A DNA stretch of 64,000 nt, taken from Alphaproteobacteria bacterium. GTDB taxonomy: Bacteria > Pseudomonadota > Alphaproteobacteria > Reyranellales > Reyranellaceae. The notes beneath the pieces are model-generated. The model ran no database searches. It was not told the DNA's origin and saw nothing but the letters and a program-made list of their open reading frames with translations. Location: NCBI GenBank assembly GCA_019635875.1, contig JAHBYP010000006.1, forward strand, positions 124,001 through 188,000, in the 5' to 3' direction. Positions 42,850 through 50,709 of the stretch are shown piece by piece (position 1 is the first letter of the stretch; each line of letters begins with the position of its first letter). The translations under genes were made by a program, and so were the position numbers.

Positions 42850-43398
42850 TTGGCGCGACTGGTGCTGCTCGACCGCGACGGCGTGATCAACCTGGACCGC
42901 CCCGACTCGGTGAAGCGCCCGGACGAGCTGGTGCTGATCCCGGGATCGGCGGCGGCCATCGCCCGGCTCAATGTCGCAAGAATCAGGGTCGCCGTGGTCA
43001 CCAACCAGTCGGTGGTCGGCCGCGGGATAATCCCGGTCGGCCAGCTCGAGGCCATCCACGAGCGGCTGGCCGGGCTGCTGGCGCGTGAGGGTGGCCGCCT
43101 CGACGGGCTGTTCGTCTGCACCGATCCGCCGGGCGCCCCCTCGCCGCGGCGCAAGCCGCGGCCGGGCATGCTGATCGAGGCGCTGGGGCGCTTCGGCGCC
43201 CAGCCCGACCAGGCGCCGATGATCGGCGACGATCTGCGCGACCTCGAGGCCGCGCACGCCGCCGGCTGCCCGCGGGTGCTGGTGCGCACCGGCAAGGGCG
43301 CCGCCACCCAGGCCGCCGGCATCCCCGCCGCGCTCCTGCCGGTGGCCGTCCACGCCGATCTGGCGGCGGCAGTGGACGCCCTGCTGGCGGCCGGCTAG
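42850..43398 (+). CDS. HAD phosphatase, GmhB-like (heptose-1,7-bisphosphate 7-phosphatase)
   Basis: A HAD-superfamily phosphatase of about 182 residues. Motif I is VLLDRDGVINLD with the two catalytic Asp, motif II VTNQSVVGRG, a Cys-containing FVCTDPPGAPSPRRKPRPGM with the motif III Lys, and motif IV MIGDDLRDLEAAHAAGC. This layout is that of GmhB/HisB-N phosphatases that make ADP-heptose for LPS. The zinc-binding Cys pattern of GmhB is only partly present. I chose TTG 42850 with ACGAGG 8 bp before it; a GTG at 42793 would add 19 residues. PlsC follows 10 bp downstream. Confidence 0.8.
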   Translation: MARLVLLDRDGVINLDRPDSVKRPDELVLIPGSAAAIARLNVARIRVAVVTNQSVVGRGIIPVGQLEAIHERLAGLLAREGGRLDGLFVCTDPPGAPSPRRKPRPGMLIEALGRFGAQPDQAPMIGDDLRDLEAAHAAGCPRVLVRTGKGAATQAAGIPAALLPVAVHADLAAAVDALLAAG

Positions 43399-43408
43399 AG
43401 GCTGGCGC

Positions 43409-44170
43409 ATGTGGCTGGGCTCCCTCCTGTTCAACGTCGGCATGTATGCGATCAGCACGGTGCTGGCGATCGTCGGCCTGCCGGTGCTGGTCCTGCCGCG
43501 CGGCGCGGTCATCGCCTGGTCGCGCCTGTGGTGCCGCTCGGTGCTGGGCTGGCTGGCGCTTACCTGCGGCCTGCGCCACCGCGTGATCGGCCGCGAGCAT
43601 CTGCCGGCCGGCCCCTACATCCTCGCCGTCAAGCACCAATCGACCTGGGAGACCCTGGCGACCAACCTCGCATTCCCCGATTGCGCCTTCGTGCTCAAGC
43701 GGGAACTGATGTGGATCCCGGTGGTCGGCTGGATGATGTGGCGGGCCGGCAATGTCGGCATCGACCGCGCCGCCGGCGCCAAGGCGCTGCGCGCCATCCT
43801 GCGCGACACGCGCCGCGCGCTCGACGGCGGCCGGCCGGTGATCATCTTCCCCGAGGGCACGCGCACGCCGCCGGGCTCGACGCGGCCCTACCAGCCTGGC
43901 GTGGCGGCGCTGTACAGCCAGCTCAAGGTGCCGGTCGTGCCGGTGGCGCTCAACTCGGGCCTGTTCTGGGGCAGGCGCACCTTCCTCAAGAAGCCGGGCA
44001 CCATCACCATGCGGATCCTGCCGCCGATCGAGCCCGGCCTGCCCCGGGCGGCCTTCATGGACCTGCTGCGCGAACGCATCGAGGCGGCCACCATGGATCT
44101 GATCGCCGAGGCCCGATTGTCCCTGCCGCAAGCAGTGGAAAACGCTGGGGACAGTGCGAATCCGTCCTGA
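43409..44170 (+). CDS. plsC: 1-acyl-sn-glycerol-3-phosphate acyltransferase (PlsC-like)
   Basis: A 253-residue inner-membrane acyltransferase that makes phosphatidic acid. Block I reads VKHQSTWETLA: the H-x4-D motif has Glu in place of Asp, a variant common in alphaproteobacterial homologues. Block III VIIFPEGTRTPPGSTRPYQPG is complete. An N-terminal hydrophobic span (LFNVGMYAISTVLAIVGLPVLVLP) anchors it. Shine-Dalgarno AGAGG precedes the ATG, and it is 10 bp after the GmhB-like gene, so they are cotranscribed. The minus-strand shadow frames are not genes. Confidence 0.9.
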   Translation: MWLGSLLFNVGMYAISTVLAIVGLPVLVLPRGAVIAWSRLWCRSVLGWLALTCGLRHRVIGREHLPAGPYILAVKHQSTWETLATNLAFPDCAFVLKRELMWIPVVGWMMWRAGNVGIDRAAGAKALRAILRDTRRALDGGRPVIIFPEGTRTPPGSTRPYQPGVAALYSQLKVPVVPVALNSGLFWGRRTFLKKPGTITMRILPPIEPGLPRAAFMDLLRERIEAATMDLIAEARLSLPQAVENAGDSANPS

Positions 44171-44226
44171 ATGGCCAATGAGTTAGCCTAACGCGCTCTG
44201 TAGATAAACCAGTGCGTCGTTGCTGG

Positions 44227-44241
44227 AACATAGAGCGAACA
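44227..44241. promoter_or_regulatory. LexA-type box GAAC-N7-GAAC upstream of nrdJ
   Basis: GAACATAGAGCGAAC at 44227-44241, an exact match to the alphaproteobacterial SOS direct repeat GTTC-N7-GTTC read on the other strand. It lies 50 bp before the nrdJ ATG and would let LexA repress the reductase until DNA damage. Confidence 0.65.
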
Positions 44242-44291
44242 TCGGTTGACCGGCGGGGTCGTTGGCCCTACGTATTGGGGTGGAGAAACCC

Positions 44292-47200
44292 ATGGCCCAT
44301 CGGCCGCTGCCACCCTCGGATCTGGCGACCCGGATCTGGGACATGAAGTATCGCCTCAAGGCCCAGGACGGGACGCCGCTCGACGTCACGATCGAGGACT
44401 CTTGGCGCCGCGTCGCCACCGCGCTGGCCGCCAACGAGCGCGAGCCGGCGCGCTGGGCCGAGCGCTTCTACGGCGCGCTGGCGGATTTCCGCTTCCTGCC
44501 GGCCGGCCGCATCCTCGCCGGCTCGGGCACCAACCGCGACGTCACGCTGTTCAACTGCTTCGTCATGGGCACGATCCCCGACAGCATGGCGGGCATCTTC
44601 GAGCATCTGCGCGAAGCGGCGCTGACCATGCAGCAGGGCGGCGGCATCGGCTACGACTTCTCGACCCTGCGGCCCAAGGGCGCGCCGGTGCACGGCGTCG
44701 GCGCCGACGCCTCGGGGCCGCTGAGCTTCATGGACGTGTGGGATTCGATGTGCCGCACGATCATGAGCGCCGGATCGCGGCGCGGCGCGATGATGGCGAC
44801 CCTGCGCTGCGATCATCCCGACATCGAGGATTTCGTCGAGGCCAAGCGCGATTCCGCGCGGCTGCGCAACTTCAACCTGTCGGTGCTGGCGACCGACGCC
44901 TTCATGCAGGCCGTCGCCGACGACGCCGACTGGCAGCTGGTCTTCGGCGGCAAGGTCTTCCGCACCGTCAGGGCGCGCGCGCTGTGGGACCGCATCATGC
45001 GCGCGACCTACGACGTCGCCGAGCCCGGCGTGATCTTCATCGACCGCATCAACCGCGCCAACAACCTCGCCTACTGCGAGACGATCAGCGCGACCAATCC
45101 ATGCGTCACCGGCGATACGTGGGTGCAGACCGCCGACGGACCACGCCAGGTTCTGGAGCTTGTCGACCAGCCCGTGACCCTGCTCGTCGACGGCCAACCG
45201 CACGCCACCGGCCCCCAAGGCTTCTTCGCCACCGGCCGCAAGGCGACGCTGAGCCTGCGCACCGTGGAGGGCTATTCGCTGCGCCTGACCGCCGACCATC
45301 CCGTGCGCGTCGTCAGCGGCGAGTCGCGCTGGCGCCTGGAGACCGCGTGGCGCGCGGCGGGCGAGCTGCGGCCTGGCGACCGCATCGTGCTGCACGACCA
45401 TCGCAGCGGCGCAAGCTGGGCTGGTGCCTACGGCCACGACGAAGGCTATCTGCTCGGCCTGCTGGTCGGCGACGGCACGCTGAAGGACGACAAGGCGGTA
45501 CTCAGCGTCTGGCCGGCGCGCCGTGTGGCGAACGCCGATGAAGGTGACGGCGGGACCGCTGATGTGATGAAGGCGGCGCTGGCCGCGGCGCGCGTTCTGC
45601 CGCGCCGGGCCGACTTCGCCGGCTGGCAGCGTGTCGCCGGTCGCGACGAGCGTCGCCTGTCGCTGGGCGCCCTGAAGCGTCTGGCACTCGACCTCGGCAT
45701 GCGGCCCGGCGCGAAGTCGATCACGCCGGCGATGGAACGCACCTCGAGCGATTTCCATCGCGGCTTCCTGCGCGGCTTCTTCGACGCCGATGGCGCGGTG
45801 CTGGGCACGCAGGCCAAGGGCGTCAGTGTCAGGCTGGCGCAGAGCGACCTGGAGCGGCTGTCGGCCGCGCAGCGCATGCTGCTGCGGCTGGGCATCGCCT
45901 CGACGATCTATCGCGATCGGCGGACCGCGGGTACGGCGTCGCTGCCCGACGGCAGCGGCGGCCGCCGTGACTACCCCACGAAGGCGCAGCACGAGCTGGT
46001 GATCGCCAACGGCAACGTGGCGCGGTTCGCCGAGATGGTCGGCTTCGCGCATGGCGAGAAAGCCGCGCGGCTGAAGGCGCTGATCGGCGCCTATCGCCGG
46101 CAGCCCAATCGCGAGCGCTTCGTCGCGCGGGTCGAGGCGATCGAGGATGCCGGCGTCGCCGAGGTGTTCGACGTGCAGGTTCCCGGCGTCAACGCCTTCG
46201 ACGCCAATGGCCTCTATGTCCACAATTGCGGCGAGCAGCCGTTGCCGCCGTATGGCGCCTGCCTGCTGGGCTCGATCAACCTGGCGCGGCTGGTGAAGCA
46301 CCCGTTCGAGGCCGACGCGGCGCTCGACATCGCTGCGCTCGAGGAGCTCGTGCCGCTGGCGGTGCGCATGCTCGACAACGCCATCGACGTCTCGCGCTTC
46401 CCGTTGCCGGCGCAGGCGGCGGAGGCGAAGGACAAAAGGCGCATGGGGCTGGGCGTCACCGGGCTGGCCGACGCGCTGATCATGTGCGGCGTGCGCTACG
46501 GCTCGCCCGAGGCGGTGGCGCTGACGAAGCAGTGGCTGGGCGCGGTGCGCCGCTTCTCCTACATGGCCTCGAGCGATCTGGCGGCGGAGAAGGGCTCGTT
46601 CCCGCTGTTCAACCCGGCGCGCTACCTGCAGGGCGAGACGGTGCGTTCCCTGGACGAGGACGTGCGCGCCTCGATCGCGCGCTACGGCATCCGCAACGCG
46701 CTGCTGAACTCGATCGCGCCCACCGGCACGATCTCGCTGCTCGCCGACAACGTATCGTCCGGCATCGAGCCGGTCTTCGCCTTCGCGCACGAGCGCACGG
46801 TGCTGATGGCCGACGGCACGAAGCGCGTCGAGGAGGCGTCGAACCATGCCTGGAGGCTGTACCGGCATCTGAAGGGACCGGACGCGGTGCCGACCGAGGC
46901 CTTCGTCGACGCCCAGACGCTCTCGCCCGAGGCACACCTGGCGATGCAGGCGGCGGCGCAGGAATTCGTCGACAGCTCGATCTCCAAGACCATCAACCTG
47001 CCCGAGACGATCTCGTTCGAGGCGTTCAAGGACGTCTATACCGAGGCCTATCGCCTGGGCTGCAAGGGCTGCACGACCTATCGGCCCAACAGGGTCACCG
47101 GCTCGGTGCTGTCGACGGCGCCGGCGGTGGCTTCGCCGGCGCCGGCGCCGGCCGCGGCGGAGGCCAAGGGCGGCGTGGTCTACATCGCCCAGCCGCTCGA

Positions 47201-47738
47201 TCGCCCGCAGGAACTGCCGGGGCTGACCTACAAGATCAAGTGGCCGGGCAGCGACCATGCGATCTACATCACCATCAACGACATCGTGCAGGACGGCCGC
47301 CGCCGGCCGTTCGAGATCTTCATCAACTCCAAGAACATGGAGCACTACGCCTGGACCGTGGCGCTCACGCGCATGATCTCGGCGGTGTTCCGCCGCGGCG
47401 GCGACGTGTCCTTCGTGGTCGAGGAGCTCAAGGCGGTGTTCGACCCGCGCGGCGGGCAGTGGATGGAGGGCCGCTACGTGCCCTCGCTGCTGGCGGCGAT
47501 CGGCCAGGTAATCGAGCGCCACCTGATCGATATCGGCTTCCTCAAGCCGGACGATCCGCCGCTGGTCTACGACCCGCACGGCCAGCGCGTCGTGGCGATA
47601 GCCGGCGGTCCGGATCTGCCGGCCGAGTCCGCACCGTCGGCCGCGCTGGGCCAATGCCCGCGCTGCGGCGCCGCGGCGCTGACGCATCGCGACGGCTGCG
47701 ACCTCTGCTTCAACTGCGGCTACTCGCGCTGCGGCTGA
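44292..47738 (+). CDS. nrdJ: Adenosylcobalamin-dependent ribonucleotide reductase (class II) with intein
   Basis: A 1148-residue precursor of NrdJ, which reduces ribonucleotides using a B12-derived radical. N-terminal extein (1-270) contains the nucleotide and catalytic segments LFNCFVMGTIPD (redox Cys), GGGIGYDFSTLRPKG and ISATNP. Residues 271-645 are an intein (separate entry). The C-extein resumes CGEQPLPPYGACLLGSIN with Cys646, the predicted thiyl-radical residue in N-P-C-G-E. Later come RRMGLGVTGLAD and NSIAPTGTISLLADN, a TSCPD domain (SDHAIYITINDIVQ... GRYVPSLLAAIGQVIERH) and a C-terminal CPRCGA...CDLCFNCGYSRCG redox tail. Spliced length 773, normal for class II. ATG 44292 follows GGGGTGGAGAAACC. 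Confidence 0.95.
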   Translation: MAHRPLPPSDLATRIWDMKYRLKAQDGTPLDVTIEDSWRRVATALAANEREPARWAERFYGALADFRFLPAGRILAGSGTNRDVTLFNCFVMGTIPDSMAGIFEHLREAALTMQQGGGIGYDFSTLRPKGAPVHGVGADASGPLSFMDVWDSMCRTIMSAGSRRGAMMATLRCDHPDIEDFVEAKRDSARLRNFNLSVLATDAFMQAVADDADWQLVFGGKVFRTVRARALWDRIMRATYDVAEPGVIFIDRINRANNLAYCETISATNPCVTGDTWVQTADGPRQVLELVDQPVTLLVDGQPHATGPQGFFATGRKATLSLRTVEGYSLRLTADHPVRVVSGESRWRLETAWRAAGELRPGDRIVLHDHRSGASWAGAYGHDEGYLLGLLVGDGTLKDDKAVLSVWPARRVANADEGDGGTADVMKAALAAARVLPRRADFAGWQRVAGRDERRLSLGALKRLALDLGMRPGAKSITPAMERTSSDFHRGFLRGFFDADGAVLGTQAKGVSVRLAQSDLERLSAAQRMLLRLGIASTIYRDRRTAGTASLPDGSGGRRDYPTKAQHELVIANGNVARFAEMVGFAHGEKAARLKALIGAYRRQPNRERFVARVEAIEDAGVAEVFDVQVPGVNAFDANGLYVHNCGEQPLPPYGACLLGSINLARLVKHPFEADAALDIAALEELVPLAVRMLDNAIDVSRFPLPAQAAEAKDKRRMGLGVTGLADALIMCGVRYGSPEAVALTKQWLGAVRRFSYMASSDLAAEKGSFPLFNPARYLQGETVRSLDEDVRASIARYGIRNALLNSIAPTGTISLLADNVSSGIEPVFAFAHERTVLMADGTKRVEEASNHAWRLYRHLKGPDAVPTEAFVDAQTLSPEAHLAMQAAAQEFVDSSISKTINLPETISFEAFKDVYTEAYRLGCKGCTTYRPNRVTGSVLSTAPAVASPAPAPAAAEAKGGVVYIAQPLDRPQELPGLTYKIKWPGSDHAIYITINDIVQDGRRRPFEIFINSKNMEHYAWTVALTRMISAVFRRGGDVSFVVEELKAVFDPRGGQWMEGRYVPSLLAAIGQVIERHLIDIGFLKPDDPPLVYDPHGQRVVAIAGGPDLPAESAPSAALGQCPRCGAAALTHRDGCDLCFNCGYSRCG
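45102..46226 (+). other. Intein with LAGLIDADG homing endonuclease in NrdJ
   Basis: A complete 375-residue intein. N-splice block A is CVTGDTWVQTADGPRQVLEL with Cys1; block B is SLRLTADHPVRVV with the T-x2-H pair; two LAGLIDADG-like helices are YLLGLLVGDGTL (about residue 116 of the intein) and FLRGFFDADGAV (about 222), each with an acidic residue in place. Block F/G reads EVFDVQVPGVNAFDANGLYVHN, ending in the catalytic His-Asn, and the +1 extein residue is Cys. All splicing residues look intact, and the endonuclease motifs keep their Asp. The surrounding extein joins as ATNP-CGEQ. Confidence 0.93.
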
Positions 47739-47745
47739 GCCTGTC

Positions 47746-47812
47746 TGTCATCCCGAGCGCAGCGAGGGATCGAGGGTGGCTGTCTGGATCCCTCGCTGCG
47801 CTCGGGATGACA
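47746..47812. repeat. Family A palindromic repeat, copy A5
   Basis: Arms TGTCATCCCGAGCGCAGCGA with GGGATC and complement; loop GAGGGTGGCTGTCTG. Lies between convergent nrdJ and the PNPOx-GNAT gene. Confidence 0.9.
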
Positions 47813-47832
47813 GAAATCGGTCTGCCCGATTG

Positions 47833-48795
47833 TCAGAAATCGCGGCGGATGATGAAGCCGTTGTTGACGCTTTCCATGCCGATGCGCGGGTAGTAGGTCA
47901 TCGGATCGGGCGCCGACAGCAGCAGCAGCATAGCCTGCGGTCCGATGATCCGCTTGGTCTCGTAGAGCAGCGCCTTGCCGACGCCGCGACCCTGCCACGC
48001 CTTGTCGACGGCGAGATCGGAGAGGTAGCAGCAATACGAGAAGTCGGTGAGCGCGCGCGCGACGCCGACCAGCGCGCCATTCTGGTCGCGCGCCGTCAGC
48101 ACGAGATTGGCATGGCGCAGCATCTCGGCGAGACGCCCGGGATCCTCGAGCGGCCGGCGGATCGTCGACTTGCGCAGCACGTCGGCGAATTCCTGCGTGC
48201 CGAGCCGGCCTTCCTCGCGCGCGATGGCGATGCCCTCGGGCGGCGTGGCTTGCCTGGTGAAGTCGCGCGCGACGACGCCCTCGGGCGCTTGCACGGAGCG
48301 GGGTTGCGCCCGGGCGTGCGCGACATGCGCGCGCCCACGCCAGACATTGCTCCAGTAGTCGACCACCTGCGGCTCCGACTGGCCCATCGCATAGGCAGGC
48401 GACAGCAGAGGCGAGACCCTCGAGACGCGGATGACGACGAAGCGGCGGACCGGTGGCTGTCGGCCAACACCGGCGAGATTGGTGCCGCGGCCTCGGAACA
48501 GGGTGGCCAGCGACTCGAACTCGGCGCCGCCGTCGACAACGCGCGCCGTGCCGGCCAGCCGCCAGCCCTTGCGCCGGATCAGGTCGACGGTGTTGGCCTC
48601 GACCGCCGGCCGCGCGGCGATGTTGGCCAGCGTGCGCGGCGAGGCGAGATCGCAGAAGGCGACGTGATCGTCGTCGACCGTCGCCAGCGTGGCCTTGGGC
48701 GAGAGGTTGGGCGTGCCGTCGTCGTTGACGCTGGCGACATAGGCCATGCGCTCGGAATCGATCGCGCGTCGGACCGCGTCGGACATCATGCCCAT
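47833..48795 (-). CDS. PNPOx-like flavin-binding protein fused to a GNAT acetyltransferase
   Basis: A 320-residue two-domain protein in one uninterrupted frame. Residues 1-150 form a pyridoxamine-5-phosphate-oxidase-like split barrel: RMAYVASVNDDGTPNLSPKATLATVDDDHVAF, RTLANIAARPAVEANTVD and RFVVIRVSRVSPLLSPAY. From about residue 190 a GNAT domain follows: NLVLTARDQNGALVGVARALTD, YLSDLAVDKAWQGRGVGKALL (acetyl-CoA pyrophosphate loop Q-x2-G-x-G) and a C-terminal YYPRIGMESVNNGF. An internal ATG at 48387 could start the GNAT alone, giving 184 codons. The ATG at 48795 (or tandem ATGs at 48789/48786) is used here. The fusion is unusual. Cytosolic; substrates unknown. Confidence 0.8.
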   Translation of the reverse strand: MGMMSDAVRRAIDSERMAYVASVNDDGTPNLSPKATLATVDDDHVAFCDLASPRTLANIAARPAVEANTVDLIRRKGWRLAGTARVVDGGAEFESLATLFRGRGTNLAGVGRQPPVRRFVVIRVSRVSPLLSPAYAMGQSEPQVVDYWSNVWRGRAHVAHARAQPRSVQAPEGVVARDFTRQATPPEGIAIAREEGRLGTQEFADVLRKSTIRRPLEDPGRLAEMLRHANLVLTARDQNGALVGVARALTDFSYCCYLSDLAVDKAWQGRGVGKALLYETKRIIGPQAMLLLLSAPDPMTYYPRIGMESVNNGFIIRRDF

Positions 48796-48912
48796 GGCTC
48801 GCACCGGTGTGTTGTCGTTGAGCGGACCGTACAGCCGCTGCGACGCTGCCCGCGAACGAAAGCGTCGCGATTGTCGCGAGTATCGACTGTCACTGAAGGG
48901 TGATGCACTACC

Positions 48913-48976
48913 TGTCATCCCGAGCGCAGCGAGGGATCCAGGGCAGACTGGATCCCTCGCTGCGCTCGGGATGACA
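48913..48976. repeat. Family A palindromic repeat, copy A6
   Basis: Arms with GTCATCCCGAGCGCAGCGAG and complement, loop CCAGGGCAGACTGG. Located in the 260 bp gap between two PNPOx-like genes. A decayed family B module (CTTCTTCCCGCC...GCGGGGCGAAGG) follows at 49027-49055. Confidence 0.9.
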
Positions 48977-49055
48977 GCGGGGGCTGTATCAGACTCTTGC
49001 GATTCCGGGCACCGGCGTATGGTCTTCCTTCTTCCCGCCTTCGCGGGGCGAAGGA

Positions 49056-49688
49056 TCATGGCGCCGGTGCCGCGCTCAGCCTCGCGACCTCGGCCTCGAG
49101 CTCCTTGATGCGCGCGGCGAGCTGGTCGATCGCCGGCGCGATCTCGGCCTCGCTGTAGCGCGCGGTGATGTGCTGCTGGCAATTGGCATCCCAGGCGACG
49201 ATCTCGAACAGGATCACGCGCTCGATCCGCGCCGCGTAGCCGGGCATCGCCAGCAATGTCGCGAGCGCTTCGTTGCCCTCGACGATGCGCGCGCGGCCCC
49301 ACAGCTTCACGCGCTGCTTCGTGGCGTGGTGCAGCAGGAAGATGTGCGCGCGATCGTTCTCGGCGAGATTGCCCACCGTGACATACTGCCGGTTGCCGCC
49401 GAAATCGGCGAAGCCCAGCGTCCGCTCGTCGAGCGGCTTGAGGAAGCCGGGCGGCCCGCCGCGGTGCTGGATGTAGGGTTGGCCATCGGCGGTCGCGGTG
49501 GCGAGGAAAAAGCTGTCGATATGCTGGAGGAACTGCGCGAGGTCCTCCGTCACCACCGTGCGCCACGGCCGCTCGCGCTCGGCGCGCGCCATCAGCGACC
49601 GCGAACCCAGCCGGGTCTGGGCAGCCTTGACCGAGGGCGTGAAGGCGACGTCGCTGGGATGGCCGGCGGGCGGGTCGGCGTCGTTCAT
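49056..49688 (-). CDS. Pyridoxamine 5'-phosphate oxidase-family protein
   Basis: A 210-residue split-barrel flavin-binding protein distinct from the fused one at 47833. Seen segments are FLQHIDSFFLATATADGQPYIQHRGGPPGFL and GFADFGGNRQYVTVGNLAENDRAHIFLL, then KLWGRARIVEG, typical of PNPOx-like/HugZ or general stress relatives. A C-terminal coiled helix (EIAPAIDQLAARIKELEAEVARL) extends beyond the core barrel and probably dimerises. The first ATG at 49688 gives the full length. Function undetermined; perhaps FMN or F420-like cofactor binding. Confidence 0.85.
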   Translation of the reverse strand: MNDADPPAGHPSDVAFTPSVKAAQTRLGSRSLMARAERERPWRTVVTEDLAQFLQHIDSFFLATATADGQPYIQHRGGPPGFLKPLDERTLGFADFGGNRQYVTVGNLAENDRAHIFLLHHATKQRVKLWGRARIVEGNEALATLLAMPGYAARIERVILFEIVAWDANCQQHITARYSEAEIAPAIDQLAARIKELEAEVARLSAAPAP

Positions 49689-49733
49689 GCGCCGCAGTAC
49701 CAGAAGCCCCGCGAGGTCACCAGCCGGACGCGC

Positions 49734-50498
49734 TCACTTCGGCGTGCGCGGCAGGTCGGTGGCACTGGGAACGGCGGCATCCTTGAGCACGATCCAGGTC
49801 TGCAGCGCCTTGGCGCAGAGCCTGCCCGACTCGGTGTAGAGCGCGGTGCCGGAGTGGAGCTTGCGGCCGTCCTCGCCGATGCGCCAGCCGATGACGATGC
49901 AGCGCTCGCCCGCGCGCGGCCGCTCGAGGATGCTCGCGGTCAGGCGGCCGGTCACCGCGGCGCGCCAGTCGCCGGGATCCTGCGCCGCCCAGGCGCCCGG
50001 GCAGTCGAGCGTGCCCCAGACGAATTCGCGCGCGATGCGGCCCTCGGCATCGGCGTGCGCGGCATGCGCGTGATAGAGCGACCATGACAGGCCGCCGCCA
50101 TTGACCGGCCCGCCCCAGACGCGCAGGCCGTCGCCCTCGGCGCGGCCGCGGCCACAAACGATGCATTCATGGAAGCTGCTGCCCTCGGGGCTGCCGCCCG
50201 CGCGCCAGATCGCCTCGGCCTGCGGCCAGTCGACCTCGAAGGGCGGCGGATCGATCGCCAGCGAAGCGCGCCGTGCCTCGCAGATCAGCGTGTCGGCGTG
50301 TTTCAGGATCAGGCGATCGTCGCCCTGACGCTCGATGCCGAGCGGCGTCTCCAGCGGCGCGGGCGCGCGAAAGGTGATCTCGATCGGCTCGCGCTCGTCG
50401 GTCGCCAGCCTGGCGGCCAGCATGCCGCCGACATAGCCGCCATTGCCGGTCAGGCGCGGCCCCGAATAGCGGCGGTCGATCGTCAGCGTTTCGCCCAT
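49734..50498 (-). CDS. Hotdog-fold thioesterase-like protein
   Basis: A 254-residue protein with two hotdog-like halves. NGGYVGGMLAARLA near the N-terminus resembles the HGG-type central helix, and FHECIVCGRGRAEGDGLRVWGG in the middle carries a C-x2-C-G motif seen in one thioesterase-like family. FVWGTLDCPGAWA follows in the second half. It may hydrolyse acyl-CoA thioesters, but no catalytic residue is unambiguous. ATG 50498 follows AAAGGGAG; the open frame extends upstream to 50537. It lies 45 bp beyond the PNPOx-like gene on the same strand. Confidence 0.7.
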   Translation of the reverse strand: MGETLTIDRRYSGPRLTGNGGYVGGMLAARLATDEREPIEITFRAPAPLETPLGIERQGDDRLILKHADTLICEARRASLAIDPPPFEVDWPQAEAIWRAGGSPEGSSFHECIVCGRGRAEGDGLRVWGGPVNGGGLSWSLYHAHAAHADAEGRIAREFVWGTLDCPGAWAAQDPGDWRAAVTGRLTASILERPRAGERCIVIGWRIGEDGRKLHSGTALYTESGRLCAKALQTWIVLKDAAVPSATDLPRTPK

Positions 50499-50575
50499 CA
50501 CCGGCTCCCTTTCGCGCGGCGAACCTGCCGTGTGCATCGCCCGGACGCAACCCTGCGCTCTGCGTCATTCTTCAC

Positions 50576-50703
50576 TCCCTCTCCCCGCGAGCAGGGAGAG
50601 GGTCGGGGTGAGGGGCCGCATCAGGTTGCGTATGGCCTGGCCTTAGCACGCCACTCGAGTCAGCCCCTCACCCCAACCCTCTCCCCGCAAGCGGGGCGAG
50701 GGA
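50576..50703. repeat. Family B-like paired hairpins, copy B5
   Basis: Left CTCCCTCTCCCCGCGAGCAGG with GGGTGAGGGG, right CCCCTCACCCCAACCCTC and CTCCCCGCAAGCGGGGCGAG. The repeat ends just at the Shine-Dalgarno of the MFS gene (GGGAGGAAG), so it may occupy the promoter or leader. Confidence 0.85.
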
Positions 50704-50709
50704 GGAAGA

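Noticed and set aside
44268..47687. A 1139-codon minus-strand frame opposite nrdJ
   Set aside because: It is the antisense of an unambiguous RNR-intein gene; its length reflects GC-rich codon bias.
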